Assembly (NCBI GenBank): GCA_038223055.1
Contig: JBBRHF010000124.1
Location: 1 to 13,465, forward strand
Origin: JBBRHF01 sp038223055
Lineage (GTDB): Bacteria > Actinomycetota > Actinomycetes > JACCUZ01
Reading direction: 5' to 3'
Length of the DNA stretch: 13,465 nucleotides
A program made the position numbers and the translations under genes. The notes beneath the pieces are model-generated. The model was not told where the DNA came from, ran no database searches, and saw only the letters and a list, made by a program, of their open reading frames with translations. Each line of letters opens with the position of its first letter. The first letter of the stretch is position 1. This document shows, one piece after another, positions 6,357 through 12,440 of the stretch.

Positions 6357-7657
6357 GCGGGACGTTCGTCAACGCGGCGCTCGTCGCGGCGTTCCTTCTC
6401 GTCGGAGCATTTTTCGCCGGCTCCGAGATCGCACTGGTGTCGCTGCGTGAGGGGCAGGTCAAGGCCCTCGCCGCTCGCAGCAAGCGGGGCCAGGCCGTGT
6501 CCCGCCTGCACCGGGACCCCAACCGGTTCCTCGCCACCGTCCAGATCGGCGTCACCCTGGCGGGGTTCCTTTCCGCGGCGTTCGGTGCGTCGGCCTTCGC
6601 CGACGAGCTGTCGCCAGTCCTGCAGGGGTGGGGGCTCACCAAGGCCGTCGCCTACGTCGTCGCGTTCGTCAGCGTGACGATGGGCATCACCTACCTGTCG
6701 CTGATCGTCAGCGAGCTGGCCCCCAAGCGAATCGCCCTCCAACACGCCGAGAGCTTTGCGCTGCTGGTGGCGCCGACGGTCGAGCGCCTCGCCCGCATCA
6801 CCCGCCCGGTCGTGTGGCTGCTGTCCCGCTCGACCGACGGCGTGATGCGCATGCTCGGCGGCAACCCCGGAGCCCAGCGCGAGACGATGTCGCAGGAGGA
6901 GCTGCGCGATATGGTCGCCGGCCACGAGGAGCTCGGAGCCGAGGAGCGCCAGCTGATCGGGGACGTCTTCGAGGCCGGGGAGCGCCAGCTACACGAAGTG
7001 ATGGTCCCGCGGACCGAGGTCGACTTCCTCGACGCCTCGATGCCGATCTACCTCGCCACGAAGCTCGCCGCGACCAGCCCGCGCTCGCGCTACCCGGTGG
7101 TGCGCGGGTCCCACGACGACATCGTGGGCTTCGTGCACGTGCGCGACCTGTTCGCCCCCGAGGTGTCCGGTCGCTCGGTCCGTGTCGGCGAGCTCGCCCG
7201 TGAGGTCAAGACGATGCCCGGCACCAAGCGGGTGCTGCCGGCGCTCTCGGAGATGCGCCGCGAGGGTCACCACCTTGCGATCGTCATGGATGAATACGGC
7301 GGCACGGACGGCATCGTCACCATGGAGGACCTGATGGAAGAGCTCATCGGCGAGATCCACGACGAGTACGACGTCGCCGAGGAGCAGACGCGGGCGCTGC
7401 GCGGCGGCGACATCGAGGTCGACGGGCTGCTCAACTTGGAGGACTTCGAGGACCGGACCGGCATCGAGCTGCCCGAGGGTCCCTACGAGACGGTGGCCGG
7501 CTTCGTCATCAACGAGCTCGGCCGGTTGCCCACTGTGCAAGAGTCGGTGGAGGCGCTCGGGCACCGGTTCACGGTGAGCGAGCTCGATGGTCGCCGGGTG
7601 GCGCGGGTCCGACTCAGCCCGGTGGCGCCCGACGACGAGGAGACCGACCGGGCGTGA
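6353..7657 (+). CDS. DUF21 (CNNM) / CBS-pair / CorC-HlyC domain membrane protein
   Basis: Membrane protein of the HlyC/CorC (CNNM-like) family, whose members are linked to divalent-cation (Mg2+/Co2+) transport or efflux; the haemolysin name is historical. The product is 434 aa from GTG 6353. The DUF21 domain at about 1-165 has a first membrane helix at about 5-30 with FFAGSEIAL, further helices at about 60-82 and 98-120, and the SELAPK signature at 120-125. A CBS-domain pair covers about 200-340, with VMVPRT at 216-221 and VMDEYGGTDGIVTMEDL at 311-327. The CorC_HlyC transporter-associated domain is at about 352-425. GTG 6353 was chosen because the hydrophobic helix begins immediately after it, it overlaps the upstream-ORF stop, and GGCAGG lies 6 nt before it. 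TTG 6311 is in frame but adds a Cys/Gly stretch unlike the family. Confidence 0.88.
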   Translation: MSGTFVNAALVAAFLLVGAFFAGSEIALVSLREGQVKALAARSKRGQAVSRLHRDPNRFLATVQIGVTLAGFLSAAFGASAFADELSPVLQGWGLTKAVAYVVAFVSVTMGITYLSLIVSELAPKRIALQHAESFALLVAPTVERLARITRPVVWLLSRSTDGVMRMLGGNPGAQRETMSQEELRDMVAGHEELGAEERQLIGDVFEAGERQLHEVMVPRTEVDFLDASMPIYLATKLAATSPRSRYPVVRGSHDDIVGFVHVRDLFAPEVSGRSVRVGELAREVKTMPGTKRVLPALSEMRREGHHLAIVMDEYGGTDGIVTMEDLMEELIGEIHDEYDVAEEQTRALRGGDIEVDGLLNLEDFEDRTGIELPEGPYETVAGFVINELGRLPTVQESVEALGHRFTVSELDGRRVARVRLSPVAPDDEETDRA

Positions 7658-7669
7658 TGCCGCGGCTGG

Positions 7670-7675
7670 CAGAAT
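7670..7675 (+). promoter_or_regulatory. Candidate -10 element of a leaderless trpS promoter
   Basis: CAGAAT (4 of 6 to TATAAT) ends 7 nt before ATG 7683, in the 25-nt gap after the DUF21 gene. There is no room for a Shine-Dalgarno between them. Confidence 0.45.
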
Positions 7676-7682
7676 GGCTGGC

Positions 7683-8708
7683 ATGTCTCGACCCCGCGTC
7701 CTGTCCGGCATGCAGCCGACCGATGACTCGCTGCACCTCGGCAACTATCTCGGCGCGCTGCGGCAGTGGGTCGCGCTCCAGGACAGCCACGAGGTCTTCT
7801 TCTTCGTGGCCGACCTGCACGCGATCACGGCGGAATATGAGCCGGACCGGCTGCGGGCCCGCACCCGGGCCACGGCCGCCCAGTTCCTGGCGGCTGGGGT
7901 CGACCTCGAGCGCGCCACAGTGTTCGTCCAGAGCCATGTCGCGGAGCACGCTCAGCTGTCGTGGGTGCTTGGGTGCATCACGGGTTACGGCGAGGCCAAC
8001 CGGATGACCCAGTTCAAGGACAAGTCGGCCCGCGGCGGCGCTGTCTCGGTCGGCCTGTTCACCTATCCCATCCTGCAGGCCGCCGACATCCTGCTCTACC
8101 GGCCCGAGCTGGTCCCGGTGGGCGAGGACCAGCGACAGCACCTCGAGCTCAGCCGCGACCTGGCCCAGCGGTTCAACGGCCGCTTCGGCGAGACCTTTTT
8201 CGTGCCGGAGCCGTTCATCCTCAAGGCGACGGCCAAGATCTATGACCTGCAGGCCGTCGACAAGAAGATGAGCAAGAGCGTCGGTGGCGCGGGTTGCCTC
8301 TGGATGCTCGACGAGGCCAAGGTCATCGACAAGAAGATCCGCAGCGCGGTCACCGACGCCGGCCGCGAGATCGTCGCCGACCCCGTCGCCAAGCCGGGTG
8401 TCACCAACCTGCTGGGCATCCTCGGTGCGCTGTCCGGTGAGTCTCCGGCGGCCCTGGAGGAGCACTTCGTCGGCCGCGGCTATGGCGACCTGAAGAAGGA
8501 AGTCGCGGCGGCGGTCTTGGATGTGACGGTGCCTTATGGCGAGCGGGTGCGGTTCTACCTCACCGACCCCGCCGAGCTGGATCGGGTGCTCGCCGCCGGG
8601 GCAGCCCGCGCCCGCGAGATCGCTGCCGGCACCCTGGAGTCGGTCTTCGACCGGGTCGGCTTCCTGCCCCCCGCCCCCGTCCCGGCCGCGCCGCCGGCGA
8701 GGGGCTGA
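7683..8708 (+). CDS. trpS: Tryptophanyl-tRNA synthetase
   Basis: Class I aminoacyl-tRNA synthetase charging tRNA-Trp in the cytoplasm. The product is 341 aa, the usual bacterial TrpRS length. VLSGMQPTDDSLHLGNYLGA at residues 6-25 holds the HIGH-like element (HLGN, 18-21). FFFVADLHAIT follows, then the tryptophan/ATP site region with GLFTYPILQAADILLY and GEDQRQHLELSRDLAQRFN. The KMSKS loop is intact at 195-199, with the expected KKIRSAVTD after it. ATG 7683 fits the family N-terminus. In-frame sequence upstream to 7587 lies inside the preceding gene and is not conserved-looking. A Pro/Ala-rich tail (about 330-341) is not a core feature. The 2H-family gene begins 5 nt downstream, so the two are probably co-transcribed. 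Confidence 0.97.
   Translation: MSRPRVLSGMQPTDDSLHLGNYLGALRQWVALQDSHEVFFFVADLHAITAEYEPDRLRARTRATAAQFLAAGVDLERATVFVQSHVAEHAQLSWVLGCITGYGEANRMTQFKDKSARGGAVSVGLFTYPILQAADILLYRPELVPVGEDQRQHLELSRDLAQRFNGRFGETFFVPEPFILKATAKIYDLQAVDKKMSKSVGGAGCLWMLDEAKVIDKKIRSAVTDAGREIVADPVAKPGVTNLLGILGALSGESPAALEEHFVGRGYGDLKKEVAAAVLDVTVPYGERVRFYLTDPAELDRVLAAGAARAREIAAGTLESVFDRVGFLPPAPVPAAPPARG
8699..8704 (+). promoter_or_regulatory. RBS of the 2H-family gene inside the trpS tail
   Basis: GAGGGG is 9 nt before ATG 8714 and lies in the last codons of trpS. It supports translation from a trpS-2H transcript. Confidence 0.55.
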
Positions 8709-8713
8709 TAACC

Positions 8714-9277
8714 ATGGACGACCACGGGCCCACCCGAAGGATCGGGGTGGCCATCGCCATCCCCGAGCCGCACGCGGCGGTCCTGCAGGCCTGCCGGACG
8801 TCCTACGGCGACCCGATGGCCACGGCCATCCCCACCCACATCACCCTGCTGCCGCCGACCCCGGTGCCCGACGCCGACATGCCGACGATCGAGGAGCACC
8901 TGCGCAAGGTGGGGCAGGCCGAACAGCCCTTCGACGTCATCCTACGCGGCACCGGAACCTTCCGGCCGATCTCCCCGGTCGTCTTCGTCCAGCTCGCGCA
9001 GGGCATCTCCAGCTGCGAGCGAGTCGAGGCCCGGGTGCGGTCCGGGCCGCTGGCCCGGGCGCTGGCGTTCCACTACCACCCGCACGTGACCATTGCCCAC
9101 GACCTTTCGGACGAGGCGCTCGAGCGCGCCTTCACCGAACTCGCCTCCTACGAGGTGCGCTTCCTTGCGTGGGGGTTCAGTCTCTACGAGCACGGTTCCG
9201 ACGAGGTGTGGCGCCCGCAGCGCGACTTCCCGTTCGGCCAGGTGCTGCCCGGTCCGCAGGAAGCCCCGTCATGCTGA
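8714..9277 (+). CDS. 2'-5' RNA ligase family (2H phosphoesterase superfamily) protein
   Basis: 187-aa soluble protein of the 2H phosphoesterase superfamily, whose members open 2',3'-cyclic phosphates or act on 2'-5' linkages in RNA; the natural substrate of this branch is not known to me. Both catalytic H-x-T/S motifs are present: HIT at residues 42-44 (in IPTHITLLPPT) and HVT at 124-126 (in YHPHVTIAHD). They are spaced as usual for two-lobed LigT-like proteins, and hydrophobic strands flank each motif. ATG 8714 is 5 nt after the trpS stop behind GAGGGG. In actinobacteria this gene is commonly beside trpS and the YihY gene (recalled, not searched), so an RNA- or tRNA-related role is plausible but unproven. 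Confidence 0.85.
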   Translation: MDDHGPTRRIGVAIAIPEPHAAVLQACRTSYGDPMATAIPTHITLLPPTPVPDADMPTIEEHLRKVGQAEQPFDVILRGTGTFRPISPVVFVQLAQGISSCERVEARVRSGPLARALAFHYHPHVTIAHDLSDEALERAFTELASYEVRFLAWGFSLYEHGSDEVWRPQRDFPFGQVLPGPQEAPSC

Positions 9278-9283
9278 GCCGCT

Positions 9284-9306
9284 GCGCAGTAGCGCTATAG
9301 TTGCGC
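9284..9306 (+). promoter_or_regulatory. Promoter/operator of the toxin-antitoxin module
   Basis: TATAGT at 9296-9301 is a good -10 and ends 6 nt before GTG 9308, a leaderless geometry. Overlapping it is the perfect palindrome TAGCGCTA (9290-9297), and outer inverted arms GCGCA (9284-9288) and TGCGC (9302-9306) bracket the hexamer. RHH antitoxins usually repress their own promoter by binding such palindromes, so this is the likely autoregulatory site. No clear -35 is seen. Confidence 0.6.
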
Positions 9307-9307
9307 T

Positions 9308-9544
9308 GTGGCGACGATTCAGATCCGAGAGATTCCTGAGGACGCTTACGAGGTGATCCGCAAGCGGGCCCGCGCCGACGGGCGGTCCATCCAGTCCTAT
9401 ATGCGGGAGTGGCTGCTCGATTTCGCGGCCCGTCCCACCGCCCAGGAAGTGCTGCTCGCACTGGAGACGGCTTTGGCCAGCCACGACACTCCCGGCGCGA
9501 CGCGTGCCTCCATCCAGGCCGACCTCGCCGCCGATCGCCGGTGA
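9308..9544 (+). CDS. vapB: Ribbon-helix-helix antitoxin (VapB/FitA-like)
   Basis: 78-aa antitoxin expected to bind and neutralise the downstream PIN toxin and to repress the shared promoter. The N-terminus MATIQIREIPEDAYEVIRKR reads as an RHH beta-strand followed by helix A. RADGRSIQSYMREWLLDFAA follows as the turn and helix B (about 22-42), in the FitA/VapB style. The C-terminal part (about 43-78, ending ASIQADLAADRR) would be the toxin-binding tail. GTG 9308 was chosen because the RHH strand begins at once and the -10 lies 6 nt upstream. Its TGA (9542-9544) overlaps the toxin GTG as GTGA, normal for such pairs. VapB versus FitA naming is uncertain. Confidence 0.85.
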   Translation: MATIQIREIPEDAYEVIRKRARADGRSIQSYMREWLLDFAARPTAQEVLLALETALASHDTPGATRASIQADLAADRR

Positions 9545-9939
9545 CCGACTGCGTCCTCGACGCCTCCGCCCTAGTGTTGGCGTCGAGCGGCAAGACCGAC
9601 GCGGCATCCGCGCTGCGCAGGCGGCTCGCGGGCGTGCGCACGCATGCCCCGCACCTGATCGACGCCGAGGTCGGCAACGTTCTGCGCCGTCACGAACGAG
9701 GCGCCCTCCTGCACCACGACGAGGCTCTTCTCGCGATGCGCGCCGCCCAGGTGCTCGTCGACCATCGCTACACCCACGTCGGGCCGTTGGCGGAGATGGC
9801 GTGGATGTGGCGGCACAACCTGAGCTTCTACGACGCGCTCTACGTCGCCCTTGCGGCCCTGTTGGATCTCCCGTTGATCACGGGGGACGTGCGTCTGAGT
9901 CGCGCGCCCGACCTCGCCTGCGCGGTCGAACTCATCTGA
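9541..9939 (+). CDS. vapC: PIN-domain ribonuclease toxin (VapC-like)
   Basis: 132-aa PIN-domain protein, expected to be a Mg2+/Mn2+-dependent endoribonuclease toxin held in check by the RHH protein. All four acidic metal-binding residues are visible: D7 (CVLDASAL), E43 (LIDAEVGNVL), D98 (FYDALYVALA) and D116 (LITGDVRLS). The module therefore looks intact. VapC toxins cut specific tRNAs or the 23S sarcin-ricin loop, but the target cannot be read from sequence. The start is GTG 9541 in a GTGA overlap with the antitoxin stop. There is no purine-rich RBS just upstream, so coupling likely sets the toxin below the antitoxin. Open sequence back to 9409 in this frame lies inside the antitoxin gene and is not part of the PIN fold. 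Confidence 0.92.
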   Translation: MTDCVLDASALVLASSGKTDAASALRRRLAGVRTHAPHLIDAEVGNVLRRHERGALLHHDEALLAMRAAQVLVDHRYTHVGPLAEMAWMWRHNLSFYDALYVALAALLDLPLITGDVRLSRAPDLACAVELI

Positions 9940-9943
9940 CAAG

Positions 9944-10000
9944 TCCATGATCGTAAAATAAATGTGCGGCTCTATCGCTCGAATGTTTCACGATGATGGA
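9944..10000. repeat. AT-rich imperfect inverted repeat / hairpin after the toxin gene
   Basis: TCCATGATCGTAAAA (9944-9958) pairs with TTTCACGATGATGGA (9986-10000) at 13 of 15 positions, around a 27-nt loop. One arm ends in an A-run and the other begins with a T-run, so it could act as a terminator, especially for toxin transcripts. It may instead be an operator for the YihY gene or a relic of the module's boundary. TAAAAT at 9954-9959 also resembles a -10. This is the most A/T-rich patch in the window. Confidence 0.55.
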
Positions 10001-10064
10001 AGCGGTCGGGTGGGCGGGGTCGCCAACGTGTAGACGTCAAGGTCGCCGGGCAGGCTGTCCCGAG
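10001..10064. other. Leader region of the YihY gene
   Basis: 64 nt between the inverted repeat and ATG 10065. TAGACG at 10031-10036 is a poor -10 candidate, and GGGCAGG at 10048-10054 is a weak RBS about 10 nt before the ATG. Nothing decisive is visible. Confidence 0.3.
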
Positions 10065-11231
10065 ATGACGAAACAGGGCGAGACGAAGCAGGCCGGGACG
10101 CAACAGGGCGGGAGCAAGCCTGGGCTGCTGGACCGGGCCAGGGGTCAGGTCCGGCGGCTGCGCGGGCGCAGTGCCGGGTTCGACCACGCCGTACGCGCCA
10201 TCGATCGCAACAGCGAAGTGCTCGGCTCGCAGATCGCCGCATCGGTCACCTACTTTGGGTTCCTGTCGTTCTTCCCGTTGCTGGCGGTGGCCTTCGCCGC
10301 TGTCGGCTACGTCAGCGCGGTCTATCCGGACGCGCGGGACGGCGTGACCAGCGCGATCCAGGATGCCTTCCCCAGCCTGATCGGCTCGGGGGAGGGCCAG
10401 ATCAACGTGCAGGACATCATCGACGCGAAGGCCGGCGCCGGGCTGGTCGGGATCGTCGGGCTGCTCTACTCAGGACTGGGCTGGCTGGACGCCCTGCGTG
10501 ACGGGCTCAAGCGGATGTTCGGCACCCTCGACGAGTCGGTGAGCTTTCTGAAGAAGAAGCTCACCGACGTCTTCGTGCTGGTGGCGTTGGGGGTGAGCCT
10601 GCTGCTGTCCCTGGTGGTGTCCTCGACCGCCACCGCCGCCACCACGCTCGTCTTGCGCCAGGTCGGCCTGGAGAACTCGATCGTGGCCCTCCTGCTGCTC
10701 AAGGTCCTCACGGTCGCGGTCGCGCTGCTCGGCGACACGGTCATCTTTGCGATCCTGTTGTCCCGGCTGTCCGGGGCGCACCTGCCGTTCCGCCAAGTGC
10801 GATCTGGCGCGCTGGTCGCGGCGGTCGGCTTCGAATTGCTCAAACTGCTCGGCACGTTCCTCATCGCCAAGACGACCAGCAACCCGGTCTACGCGACGTT
10901 CGGGGTCGTCGTGGGGCTCCTGGTGTGGATGAACTTCGTGTCCAAACTGCTGATGTACGCCGCCGCCTGGACCGTGACCCAGCCCTACTCGCTGGAGCCG
11001 GGCGGGCTCACGGAGGAGGGCGCCGGGCGCAGCACCGGATTCGCGGCCTCGACCGAACCCGTCCACGCCGTGGCCCCGAACGACTTTGACCGGGTGCGGG
11101 TGGGGGCCGTCGTACGGGTCGCGGCGCCGGCCGGGGCCAGGGGTGGGCTCCGCCGCCCGCTGCTCGGTGCCGTGGCAGGTGCCGGTGCGCTGGCCGCCGT
11201 CCTGCGGCTGCGGGATCGTCGCCGCAGCTGA
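10065..11231 (+). CDS. YihY/BrkB (former RNase BN) family inner-membrane protein
   Basis: 388-aa polytopic membrane protein of the YihY/virulence factor BrkB family. The old ribonuclease BN label is wrong for this family, and its function is unsettled. A charged, Gln/Lys-rich cytoplasmic head (1-50) precedes the family signature SVTYFGFLSFFPLLAVAFAA (60-79). Further membrane segments occur at about 125-143, 168-188, 208-232, 247-268 and 275-300, the last with YATFGVVVGLLVWMNFVSKL. The tail is acidic, then basic, ending LRLRDRRRS after a short hydrophobic Ala/Leu stretch. ATG 10065 was chosen over in-frame ATG 9993 because the latter lies in the inverted repeat and adds Gly/Arg residues unlike the family. 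Its 3' end runs 247 bp into the antisense carboxypeptidase frame. Confidence 0.88.
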   Translation: MTKQGETKQAGTQQGGSKPGLLDRARGQVRRLRGRSAGFDHAVRAIDRNSEVLGSQIAASVTYFGFLSFFPLLAVAFAAVGYVSAVYPDARDGVTSAIQDAFPSLIGSGEGQINVQDIIDAKAGAGLVGIVGLLYSGLGWLDALRDGLKRMFGTLDESVSFLKKKLTDVFVLVALGVSLLLSLVVSSTATAATTLVLRQVGLENSIVALLLLKVLTVAVALLGDTVIFAILLSRLSGAHLPFRQVRSGALVAAVGFELLKLLGTFLIAKTTSNPVYATFGVVVGLLVWMNFVSKLLMYAAAWTVTQPYSLEPGGLTEEGAGRSTGFAASTEPVHAVAPNDFDRVRVGAVVRVAAPAGARGGLRRPLLGAVAGAGALAAVLRLRDRRRS

Positions 11232-12358
11232 CGGCGCAGCAGGACCCGCGCACGCAAGGCGACCACGGTGGACAGCAGGACGATGATCAGCCAGGCGTAC
11301 GACGGCAGCCCACCGCCGGCGGTTCGGGCGCGAGTCGACGCGGCGGAGGCAGCCGACCTGCTGACGGCCGTTGTGTGTCCGGCGGCTCCCGGTCGCAGCG
11401 CGGCCGCCGCGTCGGCGCCCGGACGGGACTGCTCGATCGTGGCCACCGGCGGGGTCGCCGCGGCGTTGGCGAAACCCCAGTCAAGCAGGGCCGCGGCATC
11501 CCTCCAGCCGCCCGAGTCCGTGTGCAGGACGGACACCATCAGGGTGCGCCCGCCGCGCGTGGCGGCGCCGACGAAGGTCCCCTTGGCCAGCGTTGTCCAG
11601 CCGGTCTTGACGCCGATGGCGCCGCTGTAGTTGCGCACGAGCTTGTTCTGCGTATAGATCTGAAAGGTCGCGCGGGCCGTGCCGGCGGCGGCAACCTTGC
11701 CGGGGAACTGGGACTTGACGGTGCCGGCATAGCGCCTGAAGTCGGGTCGGGCCAGGCCGGCGCGGGCGAACAGCGCCAGGTCATAGGCCGAGGTGACCTG
11801 GCCGTCGGCGTCTAGGCCGCTGGGGTTGACCACTGTGGTGTCCGTCGCGCCCAGTGACCGCGCGGTCGTCGTCATCCGGGCCACCGTGAGCGGGACGCCG
11901 CCGGCCACGGTGGCGAGGGCGTTCGCCGCGTCGTTGCCCGACACCAGGAACAGCGCCTCGAACAGGTTGCGTACTGTGTAGGTCGACCCGGGGACGATCC
12001 CCGCCTTGCTGCCCTCGACGTTGGCGTCGGCGGGGGTCGCGGTGTAGACGGCCTTCGGCTTGAGCTGGGGCAGCAGTGTGATCGCGGTGAGCACCTTGAG
12101 CGTGCTGGCGGGGCGGAACCGGCCATGGGCGTCCTTCGCCGCCAGAACGGCACCCGAATCGGCGTCGGCCACGAGGTAGGACCGGGCGTGCACGGCGGGG
12201 AGCGGTGTGGTGCTCGTGGTGGCCGAGACGACGATCCCGGTGGAGGCGAGTGGATCGCCCCCGGCCCAGGTCGAGGTGGCGGCGGCCGTTCCGGGGAGCG
12301 CCCCGAGCAGGCAGGTCGTGGCGAGGGTCGCGGCAAAAGCGCGCTGGGTGGGCGTCAT
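10985..12358 (-). CDS. D-alanyl-D-alanine carboxypeptidase (peptidase S11)
   Basis: Penicillin-binding DD-carboxypeptidase trimming the terminal D-Ala of peptidoglycan stem peptides on the outer face of the membrane; DacA-type fold, called DacB in some actinobacteria. The product is 457 aa. A signal peptide covers about 1-27, with ALPGTAAA near the cleavage region. All active-site motifs are intact: STLK (S85, K88), SGN (140-142) and KTG (251-253). A linker rich in Ala/Arg leads to one C-terminal membrane helix at about 354-370. From about residue 376 on, the protein is a low-complexity Arg/Ser/Pro/Ala tail read antisense to the YihY gene; this tail may be cytoplasmic and is not a family feature. 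ATG 12358 was chosen because the signal peptide follows directly; in-frame sequence up to 12451 lacks family character. It is divergent from the mutase. Confidence 0.92.
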   Translation of the reverse strand: MTPTQRAFAATLATTCLLGALPGTAAATSTWAGGDPLASTGIVVSATTSTTPLPAVHARSYLVADADSGAVLAAKDAHGRFRPASTLKVLTAITLLPQLKPKAVYTATPADANVEGSKAGIVPGSTYTVRNLFEALFLVSGNDAANALATVAGGVPLTVARMTTTARSLGATDTTVVNPSGLDADGQVTSAYDLALFARAGLARPDFRRYAGTVKSQFPGKVAAAGTARATFQIYTQNKLVRNYSGAIGVKTGWTTLAKGTFVGAATRGGRTLMVSVLHTDSGGWRDAAALLDWGFANAAATPPVATIEQSRPGADAAAALRPGAAGHTTAVSRSAASAASTRARTAGGGLPSYAWLIIVLLSTVVALRARVLLRRQLRRRSRSRRTAASAPAPATAPSSGRRSPPLAPAGAATRTTAPTRTRSKSFGATAWTGSVEAANPVLRPAPSSVSPPGSSE

Positions 12359-12360
12359 GA

Positions 12361-12374
12361 CTACCTGAGGGTAG
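12361..12374 (-). promoter_or_regulatory. Carboxypeptidase -10 candidate within a small palindrome
   Basis: On the minus strand TACCCT (plus 12368-12373) lies 9 nt before ATG 12358, giving at most a few nt of 5' UTR. It sits inside CTACC-TGAG-GGTAG (12361-12374), a perfect 5-bp inverted repeat that could be a hairpin or protein site at the start of the message. Confidence 0.4.
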
Positions 12375-12403
12375 CCATGATGGGGCCGCACTCGTCGTAC
12401 GTT

Positions 12404-12419
12404 GGACATCGGTGTGTCC
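12404..12419. repeat. Inverted repeat in the divergent carboxypeptidase/mutase promoter region
   Basis: GGACA (12404-12408) and TGTCC (12415-12419) flank TCGGTG. It lies about 10 nt upstream of the mutase -10 candidate in an 82-bp intergenic region, a position suited to an operator for either gene. It is short and could be chance. Confidence 0.3.
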
Positions 12420-12428
12420 GCGCGGCGG

Positions 12429-12434
12429 TAGCAT
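12429..12434 (+). promoter_or_regulatory. Candidate -10 element of a leaderless mutase promoter
   Basis: TAGCAT (4 of 6 to TATAAT) ends 6 nt before ATG 12441. There is no purine-rich RBS between them, so the ATG would be at or near the transcript's 5' end. Confidence 0.5.
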
Positions 12435-12440
12435 CCACAT

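Noticed and set aside
8803..9193. Antisense frames over the 2H-family gene
   Set aside because: No motifs; the sense frame carries both HxT motifs and an RBS.
9409..9540. Longer PIN toxin from ATG 9409
   Set aside because: The extra residues are the antitoxin gene in another frame; the PIN fold begins at GTG 9541.
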